From Helopsaltes ochotensis (lineage: Eukaryota; Chordata; Aves; Passeriformes; Locustellidae): 64,000 bases of DNA. The notes under the pieces were generated by a model. That model was given only the letters and a program-made list of their open reading frames with translations, did not search any database and had not been told where the DNA came from. The position numbers and the translations under genes are program-made. This document shows positions 62,760-64,000 of this stretch, piece after piece; the first letter of the stretch is position 1; each line of letters begins with the position of its first letter. The stretch covers positions 289,400 to 353,399 of the forward strand of contig VXBM01000867.1 of NCBI GenBank assembly GCA_013400155.1, written 5' to 3'.

Positions 62760-64000
62760 GAGATAGCAGTAAACTCTGGGATGAAGAGCCCTAAAGCACT
62801 AGAAACACTGCAAAAAGAGTGGAAGGAAATACAATTATTCCACGTCAGTTTTCTACTAGACACAGTAGGTTTGGGGTACATGTTGTATATAGTTCTAGGA
62901 GATGACCTTTTCCCCTGTTATTACTAAAGATTGTAGATGGGTGAGCCATCTTTCTCGAAATATAGATCTATGCTTTGCTGACAATACTGCTTAAAAATAA
63001 AAATGTTCCTTATAATTGACATATAATTATTCATACTCTGGAGGCTTCAGTCTCAGTATGTGGAATATTGGAGAAAAAATGATGGTCTGCCTTGAATCGT
63101 TTATAATCTGCTCCATAAATCTGTCATTCAGTATAAATTTAAAAAGCTGGCCAAAGTTTTTACTCTTGTTTGAGCCTGTTTTTGCTTATGTTGCTTATAT
63201 ATTCATACTAAGTCTCCAACCTCTGTGGACCTGCTCCTGATTTATAGCAGTGCACCTGTAAAGGAACACATCCTGTCAAATGTCTGCTTGGATGAGCTGG
63301 GCTACTTGGATGAGTGAGAGCTGAGCCACAGCACAATGCCTGGAGTAGTGGGAGGACTGATGGGGAAAGGCAGCAGCAGCAAGAATGGCAGAATGGCAGA
63401 CTGGGGTCTGCCTCTTCACTGATCGACAGATGAGGTCTCCCTGCTTCTGGGACTTTAGTAATTTCCCATGATCTTTAAGGGGAAAATCTTCTTTTCCTCT
63501 GAAACTGCATAATTCTCGATCAGACATTACATGACACTTTTTTTTCCAGAACACAGGGACCTGGCCTCTTGCCAGGTATGCATTTATGTGTTGCTTTAGT
63601 CTTGGCTTATCTGCAGAAGGAGAAAAGTGTTATGCGGATATTATATAGCAAAATTCCCACAGGACAGTGCAAATTCTATGTATAACTGTGCTTCTAGGCC
63701 AGTTTTGCATTGGAAATAGAGATTCTCCTCCCCATCTCCTTCTATAGTCGGTCTGTACAGTTCTACAGTCTGAAAAGTTTTAGGTTTCTCCTTTTAAAAT
63801 TTTCTGATTAAAGCTTATTTTCTAATAATCTTTTTCCTTGATAACTGCATGACTACCTCCACATTTCCTGAAGTTGCAGAGGGGTCTGCAGGAGATAAAA
63901 TCATCTCTCTGACACACAGAGGACTAGTTTGTTGATGGAGTGACTTAATCTAGACCATTAAGAAGAAGAGTAAATTTCCTAGTTGCACCTGCTTAAGTTT
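62760..64000. other. AT-rich noncoding DNA, no gene seen
   Basis: Frames of at most 92 codons (63276-63554 minus) without domains. Nothing recognised to the window end. Confidence 0.45.

Overview
This window is vertebrate nuclear DNA, almost certainly from a bird. The best evidence is a set of CR1 LINE fragments, two of them ending in the bird/reptile CR1 3' tail (the ATTCTATG octamer; others have worn versions). The background is AT-rich, long and gene-poor, with a low density of interspersed repeats. There are no Alu, L1 or B-type SINEs, no bacterial-type operons, and no tRNA or rRNA genes that I can recognise. I found no protein-coding exon that I can assign to a known family. Nearly all open frames are under 110 codons and look like chance, low complexity or transposon remnants. 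I read the window as a gene desert or a very large intron.

Layout. 1-7.1 kb is AT-rich noncoding DNA with very old repeats: an L2/MIR-like LINE tail at about 0.96 kb and a probable hAT-like nonautonomous DNA element at about 1.5-1.75 kb. At 7.13-7.82 kb is the most gene-like spot: a perfect RFX X-box, a TATA-like hexamer and then a compact CpG island with about 27 CpGs in about 230 bp. It is a candidate promoter or first exon, with a 134-codon open frame of unknown meaning. 7.9-21.5 kb is plain AT-rich DNA with one plausible conserved-type block (12.3-12.5 kb) and another ancient LINE tail (17.64-17.74 kb). At 21.77-22.21 kb on the minus strand is a decayed L3/L2-type LINE coding fragment, shown by a frameshifted NYRPxSNLPF reverse-transcriptase motif. 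25.5-26.0 kb holds an overlapping hairpin and palindrome and a perfect 40-bp tandem duplication.

27.5-51 kb has CR1 tail fragments at 27.53 and 39.56 kb, a cluster of three GTGCATTA motifs at 35.44-35.57 kb, a 1.45-kb pyrimidine-rich block at 35.8-37.27 kb, a GC-richer block ending in a long A-rich/GA tract at 44.2-44.63 kb, a 36-nt poly-T at 48.9 kb and a small minisatellite at 50.46 kb. 50.85-51.96 kb is the largest mobile element, a minus-strand CR1 with recognisable reverse-transcriptase and ORF2 C-terminal motifs, an internal deletion and several frame breaks. 52-64 kb is AT-rich DNA with a (TA)19 array, a possible MIR remnant, another CR1 tail (58.77 kb) and a (CA)n array.

No genes can be seen working together here. 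What the sequence supports is one candidate promoter, a few possible regulatory elements and layers of LINE insertions of different ages: very old L2/L3-like elements, then CR1. I see no novel coding system.
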